Source: Aricia agestis
Taxonomy: Eukaryota > Arthropoda > Insecta > Lepidoptera > Lycaenidae
Direction of reading: 5' to 3'
Assembly (NCBI RefSeq): GCF_905147365.1
Contig: NC_056409.1
Location: forward strand, 16,931,001-16,995,000
DNA: 64,000 bases
Numbering within the stretch: the stretch's first letter is position 1; every line of letters starts with the position of its first letter. A program made the translations under genes and the position numbers. Below are positions 11,260 to 24,198 of this stretch, piece after piece. Below the pieces are notes generated by a model, which saw only the letters and a list, made by a program, of their open reading frames with translations, was not told the DNA's origin and did no database searches.

Positions 11260-12085
11260 TCGTTTAAAGATATAAGATCTGTGAGTTTTCCGGAAACTCG
11301 GCCCCGCCCTTTACCCATCCTAAAATCTATTCCAACCACTTCCAACTTAACATTTAGGTAAGTAAATTTATTTTTTACTACACACTTAAACCATGGACGA
11401 ATTCGTCCATGCTTATACAAAAAGCATAAGAAAAGCTCTGTAAATAATTTCAGCTTGGTAATTGGGATTCAGTGATTGTAATTAACTCTAAAGTTCCTAC
11501 ATAATATGTAACTTATTTAATATAGACTAATACAATATAATATTGTTCCAAGTTTTTTTCTTCAAGAAGAAGCGGGGAAAATTATTCGTTCGATACGCAA
11601 GAAAATATTTTCCACAGGTTTATAATTACTTGAAAATTGATCTTATCTTGAGGCATTCGCACGTCGTATATCGAATTTTCTTTAGCAACGATAAGGAAGT
11701 TATCAGGTGATCAACGTTATCGTTTGTAACGGCCGATCGCGATGCGATAGCGGTAACGACCGTTGTCGTTTAGCGGTCGTTACGTTATGTAACGACGTGC
11801 TCTGTATCTTATCGCTACACGGATACAGTTTCATATTTCTCTTTGTTTAATACGAGATTGTACTCTAACATCAAAAGATTATAATATTATAAATAATAAA
11901 TGGATTATTTTCATAAATGCTTTAATCGTAATTGAAATATCTTAATACTTCAACATCAGGCCTACGCCTATTATTAAATTAGATACTTACCTTCATAACC
12001 TTAAAGTCAACGGCAAATTGAGGCACAAAACTTTAGATGCCAATATTATTTGTTTCATATTCTGTGCCTCTTTTATTTGATTATA
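11260..12085. other. No gene seen
   Basis: Contains a CG-containing palindrome-rich patch at 11,716-11,800 with a 10-bp stem ('gtaacgaccg' and 'cggtcgttac'). Otherwise AT-rich. Confidence 0.4.
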
Positions 12086-12089
12086 ATAT

Positions 12090-12560
12090 AACTAGCGACC
12101 CGCCCCGGCTTCGCACGGGTATAGGTATAATATATTATAGCCTATGTCACTCACTGAAGAAATGATTTAAATCGATTCAGTAGTTTTTAACCGACTTCCA
12201 AAAAACGAGGAGGTTATATGTTCGGCTGTGGATATTTTTTTTTGTATGTTCGACCATAACTTTGCCGTTTGTGAACTGATTTTCAAAATTTTTGTTTTGT
12301 TATATTAGGTTTCACTCCAATTTGGTACCATGTTCACAAAAGTGGTGATCTGATGATGGGATCCATGAGTAATCGAGGGAACTCCTCAAAATTTATATGG
12401 AAAAATATGGTGAGTTTGGTTTTATGAGAAGCCTGCTAAGCATATTATGCTACCAAAATGCAAGATTTTGCACCAAGGTATACTATGGTTTCGAAGATAC
12501 TAAGAGAACTCCGGATTCCTTATAACAAGCGAATTCCTATGCAAGTTTATACAATAATTG
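12090..12560 (-). repeat. Repeat start plus inverted copy of family B
   Basis: 'ctagcgacccgccccggctt' + 'cgcacggg' is a frequent lepidopteran repeat start. From 12,185 the text is the reverse complement of family B (1,735-2,225 and 30,880-31,365), beginning 'aaccgacttccaaaaaacga'. Confidence 0.6.
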
Positions 12561-13230
12561 TTAAATTACCTAGCACGTGTTTACTGTTCACTTCGATTTT
12601 TTTAAATGTATTGTTTAAAATTCTGTACCTGATATTTGTGAGCACGTGTGACTCTTAACAAATTGTAATAAATATACGTAGAATATTAAATATACGCGAT
12701 GTTTTACTAGGTACTTAAGACGCTGTGGTTGTTTCAACTACGTAGAATGGGTTTTTTAAAAAATGTTTTTGTAAAGGAAATGTCATTATTTAAGTATAAA
12801 AAAGTACCGTTTTAAAATTGAGAAAATTTTCTATACGCAAAGGTATAATCAGTAAGTACACAATTTGAAAAATTCTGCTCGATAGAAAAAAATCTCAAAG
12901 ATGACTGTTATAACGCTGTTTTTTATAATTAAATCATTTTATGGCTAAATTACACACTTTCTAGAAAAAAACAAAAAATGTAGTACAATATTTGTCGTAA
13001 CCTAACCTAAACGATTTGATATATTTGATTTGTGTAATACTAAAAACAAGAGATATTTTCTCCTATTTCCTATTATCAAGGCACGCGGCGAGCACGTAAC
13101 CGCCACTGTACAAGGCGCGCTGATATGAATGTTATTTTAATGTCCTTTACGTCGATATTCGTACTGACAGACATCGGACCTGCTAATTTTGGGGACTACT
13201 GGGCGGACTGGGCCTTAACTAAAAAGAGTG
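12561..13230. other. No recognisable feature
   Basis: AT-rich sequence; short 'cctaacctaacctaa' at about 13,002 resembles telomere-type CCTAA units but is too short to mean anything. Confidence 0.4.
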
Positions 13231-13609
13231 AAATTATTATTTTAACAAAAAATTAAAACCGACTTCCAAGGCAAAAACAATAATCACATCCTTATAATAT
13301 GAACTAAAAAGTATTAAATAAGTAATTGTTCCTATCTAATAGTGCCTTTTTCCGAATTCGGCTAAACCTCAACTTCGGTGCCAGTTCCAAATGTTTTAAA
13401 TATTCTGTCAGAGAACTAAAGATTCAGCTATCTGGTACCGACTTCAAAATGATGAAGATTGAGTACAGAAATAGTTGAGGTTTAGCCGAATTTGGAAAAA
13501 GGCACTATTAGATAGGAAAAATTATTTAATACTTTTTAGTTCATATTATAAGGATATTATTAATGTTTTTACCTTGGAAGTCGGTTTTAATTTTTTCTTA
13601 AAAATAATC
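13231..13609. mobile_element. Foldback MITE, about 380 bp
   Basis: Arms of about 145 bp: 'aattaaaaccgacttccaag', 'cttataatatgaactaaaaa' and 'aatagtgcctttttccgaat' in the left arm are all inverted in the right arm. A half copy lies at 30,610-30,710. Confidence 0.75.
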
Positions 13610-14235
13610 GTACCATACCTGATACCACAGTATAGCAATATGACATAATATAGGGACTAACATTGCTATACTGTGACCAATGACCATACATTACTTATTA
13701 TTATTATCAGTCGCTAAGAGAACATTTTCGATTTTACTATCTCGCATCTCGTTATATTATTCTGTCTATGCCAGATTGTCAAACTATTTTAAAAACATGG
13801 AATTGACGCGGGATAAGCTACGGGAGATAAATGGTAAGTACTCTCGAAGGTTTATTTTTGCCCTTGAGTGACTAAAACTTATTATTAGTTGCTCGATGAA
13901 CTCACGATGAAGTAGCCGTGTTTCTAAGCGTTTGTAGTCTTACGACCACACTCAAAATGATTATCTATTAAGAACTTAATATTTATATAAACTTAATTAT
14001 AATTACTTATGTTTGATTATGATGTTGACCAAAAATGTATGAGGTTATATTATCATAGTCTTCATAATTATGTAAAGTTACTTTTATAAATTACTTACTT
14101 CCATTGCATCTTTGCACAGTCAACATTTGGTAAATTAAAATGGTGATTTAATTTCGATTTTACGGTAAGCCATATAAGTTAACCTAGTAGGTGTGACACC
14201 TAATCTGTCTACGCTCTACCTTCTGAACTAAAATA
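13610..14235. other. No recognisable feature
   Basis: 'tatagcaatatgac' and 'aacattgctatactgtgacc' form a short inverted pair at about 13,631-13,680. Otherwise plain AT-rich DNA. Confidence 0.35.
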
Positions 14236-14240
14236 ATATA

Positions 14241-15930
14241 CTAGCTGTTGCCCGCGACTTCGTCCGCGTTAACATTACCAAAGATAGTTTTCCTCCTTTT
14301 GTGGTTCCATAAACAAAGAGTAAAAACGGGACCCTACTTAAAAGCAAACGTCAAACGCAAACGTCAATAAACTTTCATGTTTTTAACTTAAGAAATGACG
14401 GACTTTCATTCAAACTTTCAACCCTAATTTCACCCCCTTGGGGGTAGAATTTCCAGAAACGCTTAAATACCATATCCATTCATTTTTAATCAGTAGCCAA
14501 AAAATAAAGTTTCATGTTTCTAACTCAAGAAACGCGACAGTCTTTCATTCCAACTTTCAACCCCTATTCCACCCCTTTAGGGGTAGGTTTTCCAGAAATG
14601 CTTAAATCTTAATATCTTTTTGTTCTTAACAGTAGCCGAAAAATAAAGCTTCATGTTAGTGGAGTCACTGAAGTTTTTCACCTCCGATTTCGTTGAACCT
14701 TCATCGATTTTCATGAAAATTGGTGAGTAGGTGGGGGGATACCCTAAGAAACAAAAGTGATATAGTGCCAACTTGCGCTTTTGCCCTGGGGGTGGATGCC
14801 AACCCTTCTCGGGGGTGAAATATTTTTAAATAATTCAGAAATCGATAAACAGACAAATTTTAAGCAAAATTTGTTTCATAAAGTTTTTGGAATAAATTAA
14901 TACTTTCTGAGTAATTAAAGATCAAAGATAGTGTTTTTCGTGATAAAACTACATGTTTTAAAGCGGTTTTTCATAAATAACTCAAAAACTATAAGTTTTT
15001 ACGAAAAATGTGTTATAACCTAAATTAAAGTCAATTAAAAAACAAATAAATCCCTTATTTTAATCCACTTCTAATTTTAATTTTTTTCGGCGAGTACTTT
15101 AATCTAAACATTCATACACAAATAACGGAAATTTGATGCATTTTATGACATATACTTCCTGAACACTTTTTAAAGTAATTAAAATTACCTTTCTATTGAG
15201 TACTGTAAAAAGTTAATAGCATTAAAATTGAGCAAGTTATGATAAAAATAAGATGACACTTTCGATTTTTTTTGGAAAAAACGAAAAATAAAACGTTCAC
15301 CATTTCTACAATATCTAAAATTTATGGTAATCCCTAAAGGCTTTTCTTTATTTTAGCATAAGTTATGACCTCAAAAAATTAACCTGCTTTAGAATGCTTA
15401 CTTTTGAAAAAAAGATGATTTAATTAAATTTTAATTTTTAAAAATTTCGTATATTTCAGTTTTTTTTTGGATAAGTATAACTTTAAAAATATTGGATATT
15501 CATAAAAAAACATTAAGAACAAAATTTGAGTTCGTTTCCTAAAAAAGATTTTGGTTTCCTTTTTATTTTTGTAGGATGAAAAATAGCCAAGATAGAGACG
15601 TTTAAAGCCTAACTTTTGCTGCGATAACCACGTAACCAGCACTTATTATCCCTTTTTATTTTAATAATTAAGGGCTTTAAAAAAGGATCTCAAAGCTCTT
15701 GAAATTACCTTTAAAATGTTCTTTAAATGAACCTGATAACTAAAAAATTAAGGGAGCTATGGTAATAAATTATAGATATACACAATCTGTGAAAATTTCA
15801 GAAGTCTAGCTATAGCGGTTCTTGAGATACAGCCTGGCGACAGACAGACAGACAGACAGACAGACGGACAGACAACGAAGTCTTAGTAATAGGGTTCCGT
15901 TTTTACCCTTTGGGTACGGAACCCTAAAAA
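14241..15930 (+). repeat. Long repeat block ending in (GACA)n and 'ggttccgt' unit
   Basis: It starts 'ctagctgttgcccgcgactt'. Inside, a C/G block 'cacccccttgggggtagaat' is repeated (14,435; 14,570; 14,787). It ends with (GACA)n at 15,839-15,865 and 'agggttccgtttttaccctt' + 'tgggtacggaaccct'. Probably a composite of non-LTR copies; no coding frame remains. Confidence 0.55.
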
Positions 15931-15944
15931 AGCTTTCCGTGCCG

Positions 15945-16720
15945 TTGCAACATTCAGGCAGATATACTAGACCTGGATCCCAGAAGGATAAGACATAACT
16001 TACTCTCTGATGGATGAAACCATAGGTCATTAGTAGTGCCTCGTGTACTTAGAATACCTGCGAATTTGTGTAGCTCTAAGTGTGACACCTGGTCAGGTAC
16101 CAGGTACCAAAGTGGACTAAAAATTAGTCTTACTTTACTTATTTTCAAATGGCTAATATTTATATATAATTTGTACATTATTGTTCTGAAGTAGTATCAT
16201 GTAGTGTAAGACACTTTTCAATGACCAAAACTATTGCCAAACGTTTAAAAATAACTTTGTTGCTATTTTTTTTTAAAAGGCATTATTTTTATTTTATAAA
16301 TTAATATAACACCTTAGAAAACAATACGATATTGCAAGAATTTATTTTCTTCTAGCTGTTGCCCGCGACTTTGTCCGTGTCAGCATACTGCATAGTAATA
16401 ACAAAGATGGACAATTTTCCCCTGTTTCCTTACCCAAAGGGTAAAAACGGGACCCGATAACAAAGATATTTCAGCCTGTCCGTCTGTCTGTCTGTCTGTC
16501 CATATCCAGACTGTACCTCCCCTTTCTAACGTGTAGTGAATATTATTAAAGTATTTTTTGGTCATATACCTAGTCAAGGGCCTACCTGTTAGACCCAGAT
16601 CCCAGAGCGATAAGACAACTTACTATCACAATATGGATGAAACCTTAGGTTATCAGTAGTTCCTTATGTAATTAGAATCTCTTCGAATTTGTGAAGCTCT
16701 ACATGGAGCTATTCTCACTC
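15945..16720. repeat. Direct repeat pair with a nested repeat start
   Basis: 'gatcccagaaggataagac' to 'gaatttgtgtagctctaag' (15,976-16,081) recurs at 16,599-16,703. Between them another 'ctagctgttgcccgcgactt' start (16,354) and a (TGTC)n tract (16,477-16,500) are found. Confidence 0.6.
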
Positions 16721-16769
16721 TCACTTACCCACTCATAATGTGTAAAAATGTCTGTTACTTAAGTTTATA

Positions 16770-17170
16770 CTTTCAACTAAGTCCCGAAGGTCCCGAAAGT
16801 CCCGAAAGTCCCGGGACGAGGTTTTGTCGTCCCAGTTCTTTAGTCTATACAAAAATCCCGGGATTTCCCGGGATTTCCCGGGACCATTCCCTAATGAGCT
16901 GTGTTCCTATGTTTTATTTTTTTTGTATATTCTAGCCAGTTTTGTTTTCTGGGTGTTTGAACACAGAGGAAAATCTGGCCATTTTTTGGGTTTTTGGACG
17001 TTCTTATCTTTTTTAATAATATAATTATGAAAAAAAAAAGAAAACATATGGAGATATTCAGGAAAAAAATCATAACTCTACCGGCATTATCCAGGGAGGA
17101 AACAAGGGACGACGTTTATATTGAAAAACGGCGGTGTGGACTCCTTTTAATAATATTATTTTTATTCAAG
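16770..17170 (+). repeat. Dispersed repeat shared with 54.4-54.8 kb
   Basis: It starts with short tandem 'gtcccgaaa' and 'tcccgggatt' units, then text that is the reverse complement of 54,440-54,760 ('aaaatctggccattttttgg', 'tatccagggaggaaac', 'ggcggtgtggactcc'). Confidence 0.65.
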
Positions 17171-17456
17171 CATTATTAATTATATTAAGCAAATTAAAAA
17201 AGTTTGCTGTGATCTTTCATTTTCATACAGTGAACGCCACCTATTGGCAAATAGCTAAAACTATAAAATATGTCAACATACTTTGACAGATAAAGTGATG
17301 TACATCGGGTCACATCGGGTTCTCTCCTAGCAATTAATAAATTATTTAGTGGAAATCGATTTTTATTGAGCTTTTATTTTACAAAAATAATAGAAAATAA
17401 ATACACCCTTATTTAAATTTAAAAAAAAACACGCTATTAAAACGCTAAAGTTCATC

Positions 17457-17800
17457 GTTTGGAGGACCGTAACGTCATAGCGACGTTATGCTAAGTACTC
17501 ACACACGGTTTTGCTCGATAGTTTTACTCGAAATCGAGAATAAACCACCGAGTGGACCGCAAAACTCACAGCTCGAAGGCTCGCATCGAGCCAGTTTGAA
17601 GGCTCGAATCGAGCCGGCTTGACAATTTTTTTGACACTAGTTTTTATTATTCGTAGTTAATGTCCTTCGAACTGAAGTAAAACTATCGAGCAATGCTGAA
17701 TGTGTGGACGAAAGCCCGAGCCGAGGTTTTTACTCTACGTGATTGCTCGATCGAGCAAAACCGTATGTGAGTACCTACTTACGCTTACAGTCCTCCAAAC
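17457..17800. mobile_element. MITE, about 344 bp, with inverted ends
   Basis: The ends 'gtttggaggaccgtaa' and 'ttacagtcctccaaac' pair at 15 of 16 bases. Inside, 'gtactcacacacggttttgc' pairs with 'gcaaaaccgtatgtgagtac' near the other end. Inner words 'gaaggctcg(c/a)atcgagcc' are tandem. Confidence 0.7.
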
Positions 17801-18013
17801 AACAAAAATCTTTGCACGGGTTTGACATTGAAATGTCACTGTCACATCACTCACACACAATGTTTCCAATTCAATGGAGAATTGGAGATGGAGATTGGTG
17901 ACGTCACACTCTGTGATGGCTGTTTGCGATCACGTAATATTACTGATTAAAATATATTTACTTTTTATTAAATAAAATCATAAAAATTATAAAGTTAATG
18001 AGTCATTATCCCC

Positions 18014-20243
18014 GCGTTCCAGATGACGTTAGAAACGCTCACGCTCAAGACCGTAGTTTTTCTCGTTCCACTAGCTTGTGAGCGTCAGTGATACAAACCC
18101 AAGTGGAACGGATTATGGATTGTTTTGAGCGTTTTGGGAAAAGTTTAAAATAAAAAACCGGCCAAGTGCGAGTCGGACTCGCGCACCGAGGGTTCCGACA
18201 GCTTAAAGGTATTATAGACCTGAGTATTTGGTATGAATTTCAATTTAATACCTCTACGCGTTTATGAGGAAATGGGTAGTAATTTTAAAATTATTAAAAA
18301 AAAATATATTATGTGATGTAACTAAAAATTTATGGTTTTCGTAATTTTTCCTTTATCTATGCTTTAAGACGTTGCTTCGTACCAAATTTCAAGATTCTGA
18401 GTTCACGGGAAGCACCCTGTAGGTTTTGATTCCCTTGCAAGTGTCGAAAATTTGCGGCATAAACGGCTGTATCTTTTGATTGCGTTGGCTTAGAAGTTTG
18501 ATTTTTTCACAGCTTCAAGGGACAGTAGACCTGAGTAATTGATATAAATTTCAGCTTCATACCTCCACGCGTTCCTGAGAAAAAGGGTCTTGACAGACGG
18601 ACGGACGGACAGACGGACAACAAAGTGATCCTATAAGGGTTCCGTTTTTTCCTTTTGAGGTACGGAACCCTAAAAAGAACTAAGTATATATTTTTTATAC
18701 ATAGGTACATTGAACCGAACTTAGATATTACGATCCTTTTCTTCAAGTCGTAAATAAAAGTAATTTTATTGTTTATAGTTACATTTATTTTACAAATATG
18801 TACATAACATTATATTTGTTTCGTTTTTAGTATTACATTTTTTTACTTAAGTACTCATATTTTAATATAGTTAAACTTATATTATATTTGAGTTTTCACA
18901 TTGAATCATATTTTAATAACATAACCTTTAATTTAAATTAAAATTGTGACATTAGTCAATATTCAAAGTACATGTTACTTTGAATATTGACTATTGTCAC
19001 AATATACATATAAACTTTAGGTAACAATACCGCTTAATGCTTAGTCAAGTACGAGTAAGTCAACAGGTAAAGGAAAGATGAAAATTAATATTAATTATTA
19101 TATTTTGTAAGAAATCATTTGACCTTTCATTTAAAACAATTTATTATTTTAAATGAAAGGTCAAATTATTTTCCAATCAAAATATTTCATTAAATGTTAT
19201 TTAATTTATTTGATTAAAATATTATTTGTAATGAAATAATATAAAGTTTTTTTGTCTCTACTCTCTCCTGAAAACTTTCCGAACATGGCTTTCGCGATAT
19301 AGTTACGTTAAAATAAAAAAATAAAAAACTAGAACGCCCACTTTGACCCATCTTCGTCAAGGGCCTATGGCTGCGTTCCAGATGACGTTAATTTTGACCA
19401 AAACGCTCAAAACGTCCCCTTCTGCCGTTCCCTTTGGCGACCGGGGTCGTCTAAATCGCGGCTATGACGTCACTCATGACGTCATCATTTTCGCTCAAAA
19501 CGACCCTTGACGAAGATGGGTCAAAGTGGGCGTTCTAGTTTTTTTTTAAATTTTAACGTAACTATATCGCGAAAGCCATGTTCGGAAAGTTTTCACGACA
19601 GAGTAGAGACAAAAAACTTTATATTATTTCATTACAAATAATATTTTAATTGAAATATGTATATTAAATGAAATAATATTTAATGAAATATTTTGATTGG
19701 AAAATAAATTGTTTTAAATGAAAGGTCAAATGATTTCTTATAAAATATAATACTAATTTTCATCTCTCCTATACCTGTTGACCTTGTACTTGACTAAGCA
19801 TTACGCGGTATTGTTACCTAACGTTTATAATATGTGACAATAGTCAATATTCAACGTAAGTGGTTTTGTTATTAAAATATGATTCAATGTGAAAACTCAA
19901 ATACATATACTTAAGTAATGAAAGTTTAACTATATTAAAATATGAAAAAATGTAATACTAAAAACGAAACAAATATAATATTATGTATTTTATTTGTAAA
20001 ATAAATGTAACTATAAACAATTACTTTTATTTACGACTTGAAGAAAAGGATCGTAATATCCAAGTTCGGTTCAATGTACCTATGTATAAAAAAAATTATA
20101 GTTCTTTTTTTAAACTTTTCTCAAAACGCTCAAAACGATCCATAATCCGTTCCACTTGGGTTTGTATCACTGACGCTCACATGCTAGTGGAACGGGAAAA
20201 ACTACAGTCTTGAGCGTTAGCGTTTCAACGTCATCTGGAACGC
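18014..20243. mobile_element. Giant foldback element, 2.2 kb
   Basis: The ends 'gcgttccagatgacgtt' (18014-18030) and its reverse complement (20227-20243) bound two long inverted arms meeting at about 19,430. Matches run through 'ttccacttgggtttgtatca', 'ttgaaccgaact', 'tagtcaatattcaa' and 'actatatcgcgaaagccatg'. A third copy of the end word is at about 19,373. The left arm carries an inserted repeat (18,156-18,676). No protein-coding frame was found. Confidence 0.75.
18156..18676. mobile_element. Dispersed element inserted in the left arm of the foldback
   Basis: From 'aaccggccaagtgcgagtcg' to 'acggaaccctaaaaag' it is the reverse complement of a shortened version of 6590-7522. The right arm of the foldback lacks it, so it came in after the arms formed. 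Confidence 0.75.
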
Positions 20244-20839
20244 AGGGTATATGTCATTTTCGGTAATTCTATAATACAAACTCCCAAATAAACAATAATT
20301 TGTGTTATGTTTCGTTTACTGTGATCTACACCCCTATATTTTATAAGTAGGTATTTTTAGTCTAGACACTAGAGGTAAAATTCTTAAAATGTTCACATTA
20401 TAATAAACATACAAATATAGAAACAATAATACCTAATTATTATTATAACATTATCGACCACTAATTCACCAGAAAAGCAAAAATCATTCTCAAGAGCATC
20501 GATGTGAAATCGATTAACATTTTATGTCTACTCGGCACCAGATGGCACTATCGTTTTATTTACACTACAAAAGTGACACATGACATTATTTCCAAACCCA
20601 ATTTGAGTAACAACAAGATTAATTATTAAATTACATTAAATATACGTAAATAATTTATGTTATTTTTCATCATTTTGCTAAGTTAATAATATTTCACAAT
20701 TGTAAAAGTCACTGTAAATAAACAAACGCGCATGACAATCACAGCGAAATCGAATGCGCATAGTCAAAACATTGCGCATTTCGTAGGCTAAGCTCATCGA
20801 GCCGATCGACCTCAAGTCTGTCACGCAGAAGAGAAAGCC

Positions 20840-20945
20840 TTTCACTCCAACGTTGTGGTGCAGAGTTTTAGTGCCTAGTGTGTATATATTGTGACACCAA
20901 GTGGATTTGTTTTTACTAACTACAACGTTCCATCTAAAACACCAG
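20840..20945 (+). promoter_or_regulatory. Possible Snap25 non-coding first exon and promoter region
   Basis: A less AT-rich patch from about 20,730 with several CG dinucleotides ends in the strong donor 'accag|gtaagg' at 20945/20946. The coding exon at 36429 needs a 5' UTR exon upstream, and this is the best candidate seen, giving a first intron of 15.5 kb. The start is arbitrary and no TATA box is obvious. It could equally belong to an unrelated non-coding transcript. Confidence 0.3.
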
Positions 20946-23099
20946 GTAAGGTTATGTTACACTTACACCCATTTTGTGACTAGATAATTCATTTATTTCG
21001 TGTAACATATTTACACACCAAATATAATAGTTGGGAAGGATTTTTCGCTAACATAGGTTTAGCTGTTATGTTACTAATTATTATGAAACAAAGGAATCCT
21101 TTTGGATCTGAGAATGATGTCATTTAGGGTGAATAAGTGTTTGACGTCACCCTTTTCAACTTTAATTTTTATCTAATATCAATTATCAGGCAACCTCTAG
21201 TTCACCTACGCATATTGGATACTTTACAAACCAAAATTTTTTACTGGTTTTGGCAGAAATAAATTGTAAACCAATAGAAGGCTGAGTGATGTTTTATCAA
21301 TAACTGCTACCACATCTATTTGATTATGTTTCCCTTGACTTAATGATACAGTACATTGAACCTGCAATCATTAATTGTCTTTTATTAGGTATTTAGGTTA
21401 GTGAAATTCATGGTACCTACATATAAACATTGAAGTAGAGAGATGCTATAATATATATTATTATATACAGCATTAATTAACTGCTAAGTAATTATACAAT
21501 TTGTATGTTATACTATTATTTCTCCCAACTACAAGTGTTGTAATACTCAGTTGTGGCAGCAGAGGCCCATAATATACAGTACAGTTACGGAGGTAGATAT
21601 AATCCGGTCTGTCTGTCACAGGGCTCACCTGATTGAGCACATTTTGTACATTTAATGTGTGTGTCTGCCAAAATTCAATACTGGTTCTCTGAGTATTTTC
21701 ATTCGTATTTTATTAAAAACTAACATCAATGACCAGGCTATGAGCACAATTATAAACTATCTTTCTTTCCAATGATTTGTTTGTAGTTTTGTCTGCAGAG
21801 GATTCTAGTTGGATTCTACATAGGTACTGTCAATTAGGTTTATACTTACCTACGCTTAGTGAAAACATTTTTCTTTGTCATGTCTAGTGTTGAACTGGAG
21901 GTAGATTTTTAGCTGAAAGTCATTAATTGGTCACTAATTCATCAAGCCCCATATGCTCACCGGTCAACGAGACACATAGAATATCTATTGTGTCTTGTTT
22001 TCTTACGATCGACGGGTTAAGATGATGACAAATTAAGCCCCATACGGTCAATGGTGACCGAGACACCTTAGAAATTCTATTGTGTCTCGTTTTTCCACGG
22101 TCGATGGATTAATTAATGTTTTGAATAATAATTCATAGTAAAATTTAAATAAAATTAATGAAGAGGGGCTCCCATACAAAAATCACATTTTTTTCCTATT
22201 TTTGTTCTGTAATGGTTAGCCTATTATTTTTTAATAGAGAAAATGAAGATAATATAATAGTAGGGGAGCCTAGGGTGCTATTCGTGTTAATTGTCACTCG
22301 AGCGCCATGGAGACCTAGTAGGTTTTTTATGTTAGGTAAAATTAATAATAATCATATAAGTGCGAGTCGGACTCGCGCACGACCTCAAACCACTGAGTCA
22401 TTTAAAAAATGTTTTGGTATTGGATTTGTGCCAAACATTTTGTGACCGAAACATAATCACAATGATACACCACCGATGGAGTACCGGAAACGATACAGAT
22501 ACCTAGATAGTGCCTGCTAGTGCCACCTACACTATTTGCAATAATTTTAACATGAAATTTTAGCTGTGTAATTTAAATATTGACTGAAATTTAATTTATG
22601 TTTAGACTACTCTACAACATATTTTGTTGTCTGATTGTTTCTGTTCTGTTTTCAAAAAAGAAAATTCTTTTTGGTCACCATCCATATTAATCACAATTGT
22701 AGACGTGAGTGGATCAAGTGGGTAACTATAACTAATAATTTTAAAATGTTCGTTTTTAGCATAAATATCTACGAATAATAAAAACTAAGGAAACGTAACT
22801 CCCGTACTATTAGCGTTTTAAATTTGGTTCCCTTCGAACTGTCATGTAACGTTTACAAGGCCACCTAAATATTGCAAATGTATTGAAATGAAATGTGTAC
22901 ATTTTTGACAAGTGACATGTTTTTTGACAGAGTTACTTTTCCTTAGTTTTTATTATTCGTAGATAGATATGAAGGCTTTAGGACCGGGAAAATGATTTGA
23001 AATAAAAAAATGTGGATTTTATATAATATATATTCCAGAAGTATACAAAGTTCAAATTATGTACGTTTACAGGTAGGTACATAAGGAAAAAAATCTATA
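20946..23099. other. Mostly unique sequence with two small repeats
   Basis: A 92-bp direct repeat lies at about 21,946-22,115 ('aagccccata', 'gagacac', 'attgtgtct', 'acggtcgatgg'). A repeat end word is at 22,359-22,382 and a MITE at 22,769-22,962. No gene recognised. Confidence 0.45.
22769..22962. mobile_element. MITE, 194 bp, 33-bp inverted ends
   Basis: 'ctacgaataataaaaactaa...' (22769-22801) and 22930-22962 are inverted repeats with 32 of 33 matches. Non-coding interior. Confidence 0.75.
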
Positions 23100-23425
23100 C
23101 TAATATTATAATTGGGAAGAGTTTGTTTGTTTGAACGCGCTAATCTCAGGAACTACTGGTTCGATTTGAAAAATTCTTTCAGTGTTAGATAGCCCATTTA
23201 TCGAGGAAGGCTATAGGCTATATTTTATTACGCTAAGACTAATAGAAGCGAAGAAGTAGATAAAAATTTGGAAAAAAACGGGGGAAATTATTTGAAAGGG
23301 CTTATCTCACGAACTACTGGAGCAATTTTTCTGTTATTTGGCACAGATAAGAAGTAGACCACGTGAAGGATCATACGCTATTTTTTGTGGACTAATTTGT
23401 CTGTGAAATATCTAATTTACGCGGG
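23100..23425 (+). repeat. Dispersed repeat family A copy
   Basis: 'actaatattataattgggaa', 'gaacgcgctaatctcagga', 'agatagcccatttatcgagg' and 'acgctaagactaatag'. These are the reverse complements of family A words at 1.2-1.7 kb. Confidence 0.6.
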
Positions 23426-23464
23426 CGAGGCTGCGCGGAACGTTATATTTCGCGTGGTCACGAC

Positions 23465-23875
23465 ATCACGCGTAAACGGCTGGACCCATTTGGTGAAATT
23501 TGGTATAAAGATACTTTGAGTCCCGAAAAATAACTTAGGATACATTTTGTCCCGGAAAAATGTACGGTTACTGCACAATATACTTTTATGATTTGCGCGT
23601 AAACTATTCAATCTATTTTGATGGAATTTGGTATGGAGATACTTTGAGCCTCGGGAAAAGACAAGGAATACTAATTTTGTCCCGGAAAATATACGGTTCC
23701 CGCACAATAAACTTAAGATGATTCTCGCCTAAACTATTTAATCTATTTTGATGAAATTTGGCATGGAGATTGGAGATACTAATTTGAATCTGGGACAAGG
23801 AATGTTTTTTGTCCCGGAAAAATAATGCGGTTCCCACACAATATACTTTTCTGGTTTGCGCGTAAACGACTCAAT
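23465..23875. repeat. Tandem repeat, four units of about 122-135 bp
   Basis: Each unit has 'gcgtaaac', 'gaaatttggtatggagatac', 'tttgtcccggaaaa' and 'acaatatactt'. Units start near 23468, 23590, 23718 and 23853 (last one partial). Derived from a LINE-tail text seen singly elsewhere. Confidence 0.7.
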
Positions 23876-24198
23876 CGATGTACGGGAACTATAAACTAAA
23901 GCGGGCGGCCCGATAGTCAATTCCCCGCATAAAGTCCACGCGGACGAAGTCGCGGGCAACAGCTAGTTAGTAATAATTGCCCTTATGTTATAAAATGTTA
24001 GTAATTCCATAATCCATTCATCCACTAATACGTCTTCAATTTTGGTTGAACCCTGGATCTTTTGATCATACCAGCCATAGTGAGTCTATACCAGCTGCTG
24101 TACTCAACCTGCGGCCCTCCGCCGGAACTATAATATACTAGCTGTTGCCCGCGACTTCGTCCGCGTTAGTATAGTAGATCACGTCCCAAGTATTATTT

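Noticed and set aside
12980..13020. 'cctaacctaacctaa' as a telomeric repeat
   Set aside because: Only about three units; such short TTAGG-type words occur by chance or in repeats.
15840..15866. CRISPR-like regular repeats from (GACA)n tracts
   Set aside because: These are simple 4-base microsatellites at retroposon tails in a eukaryotic genome.
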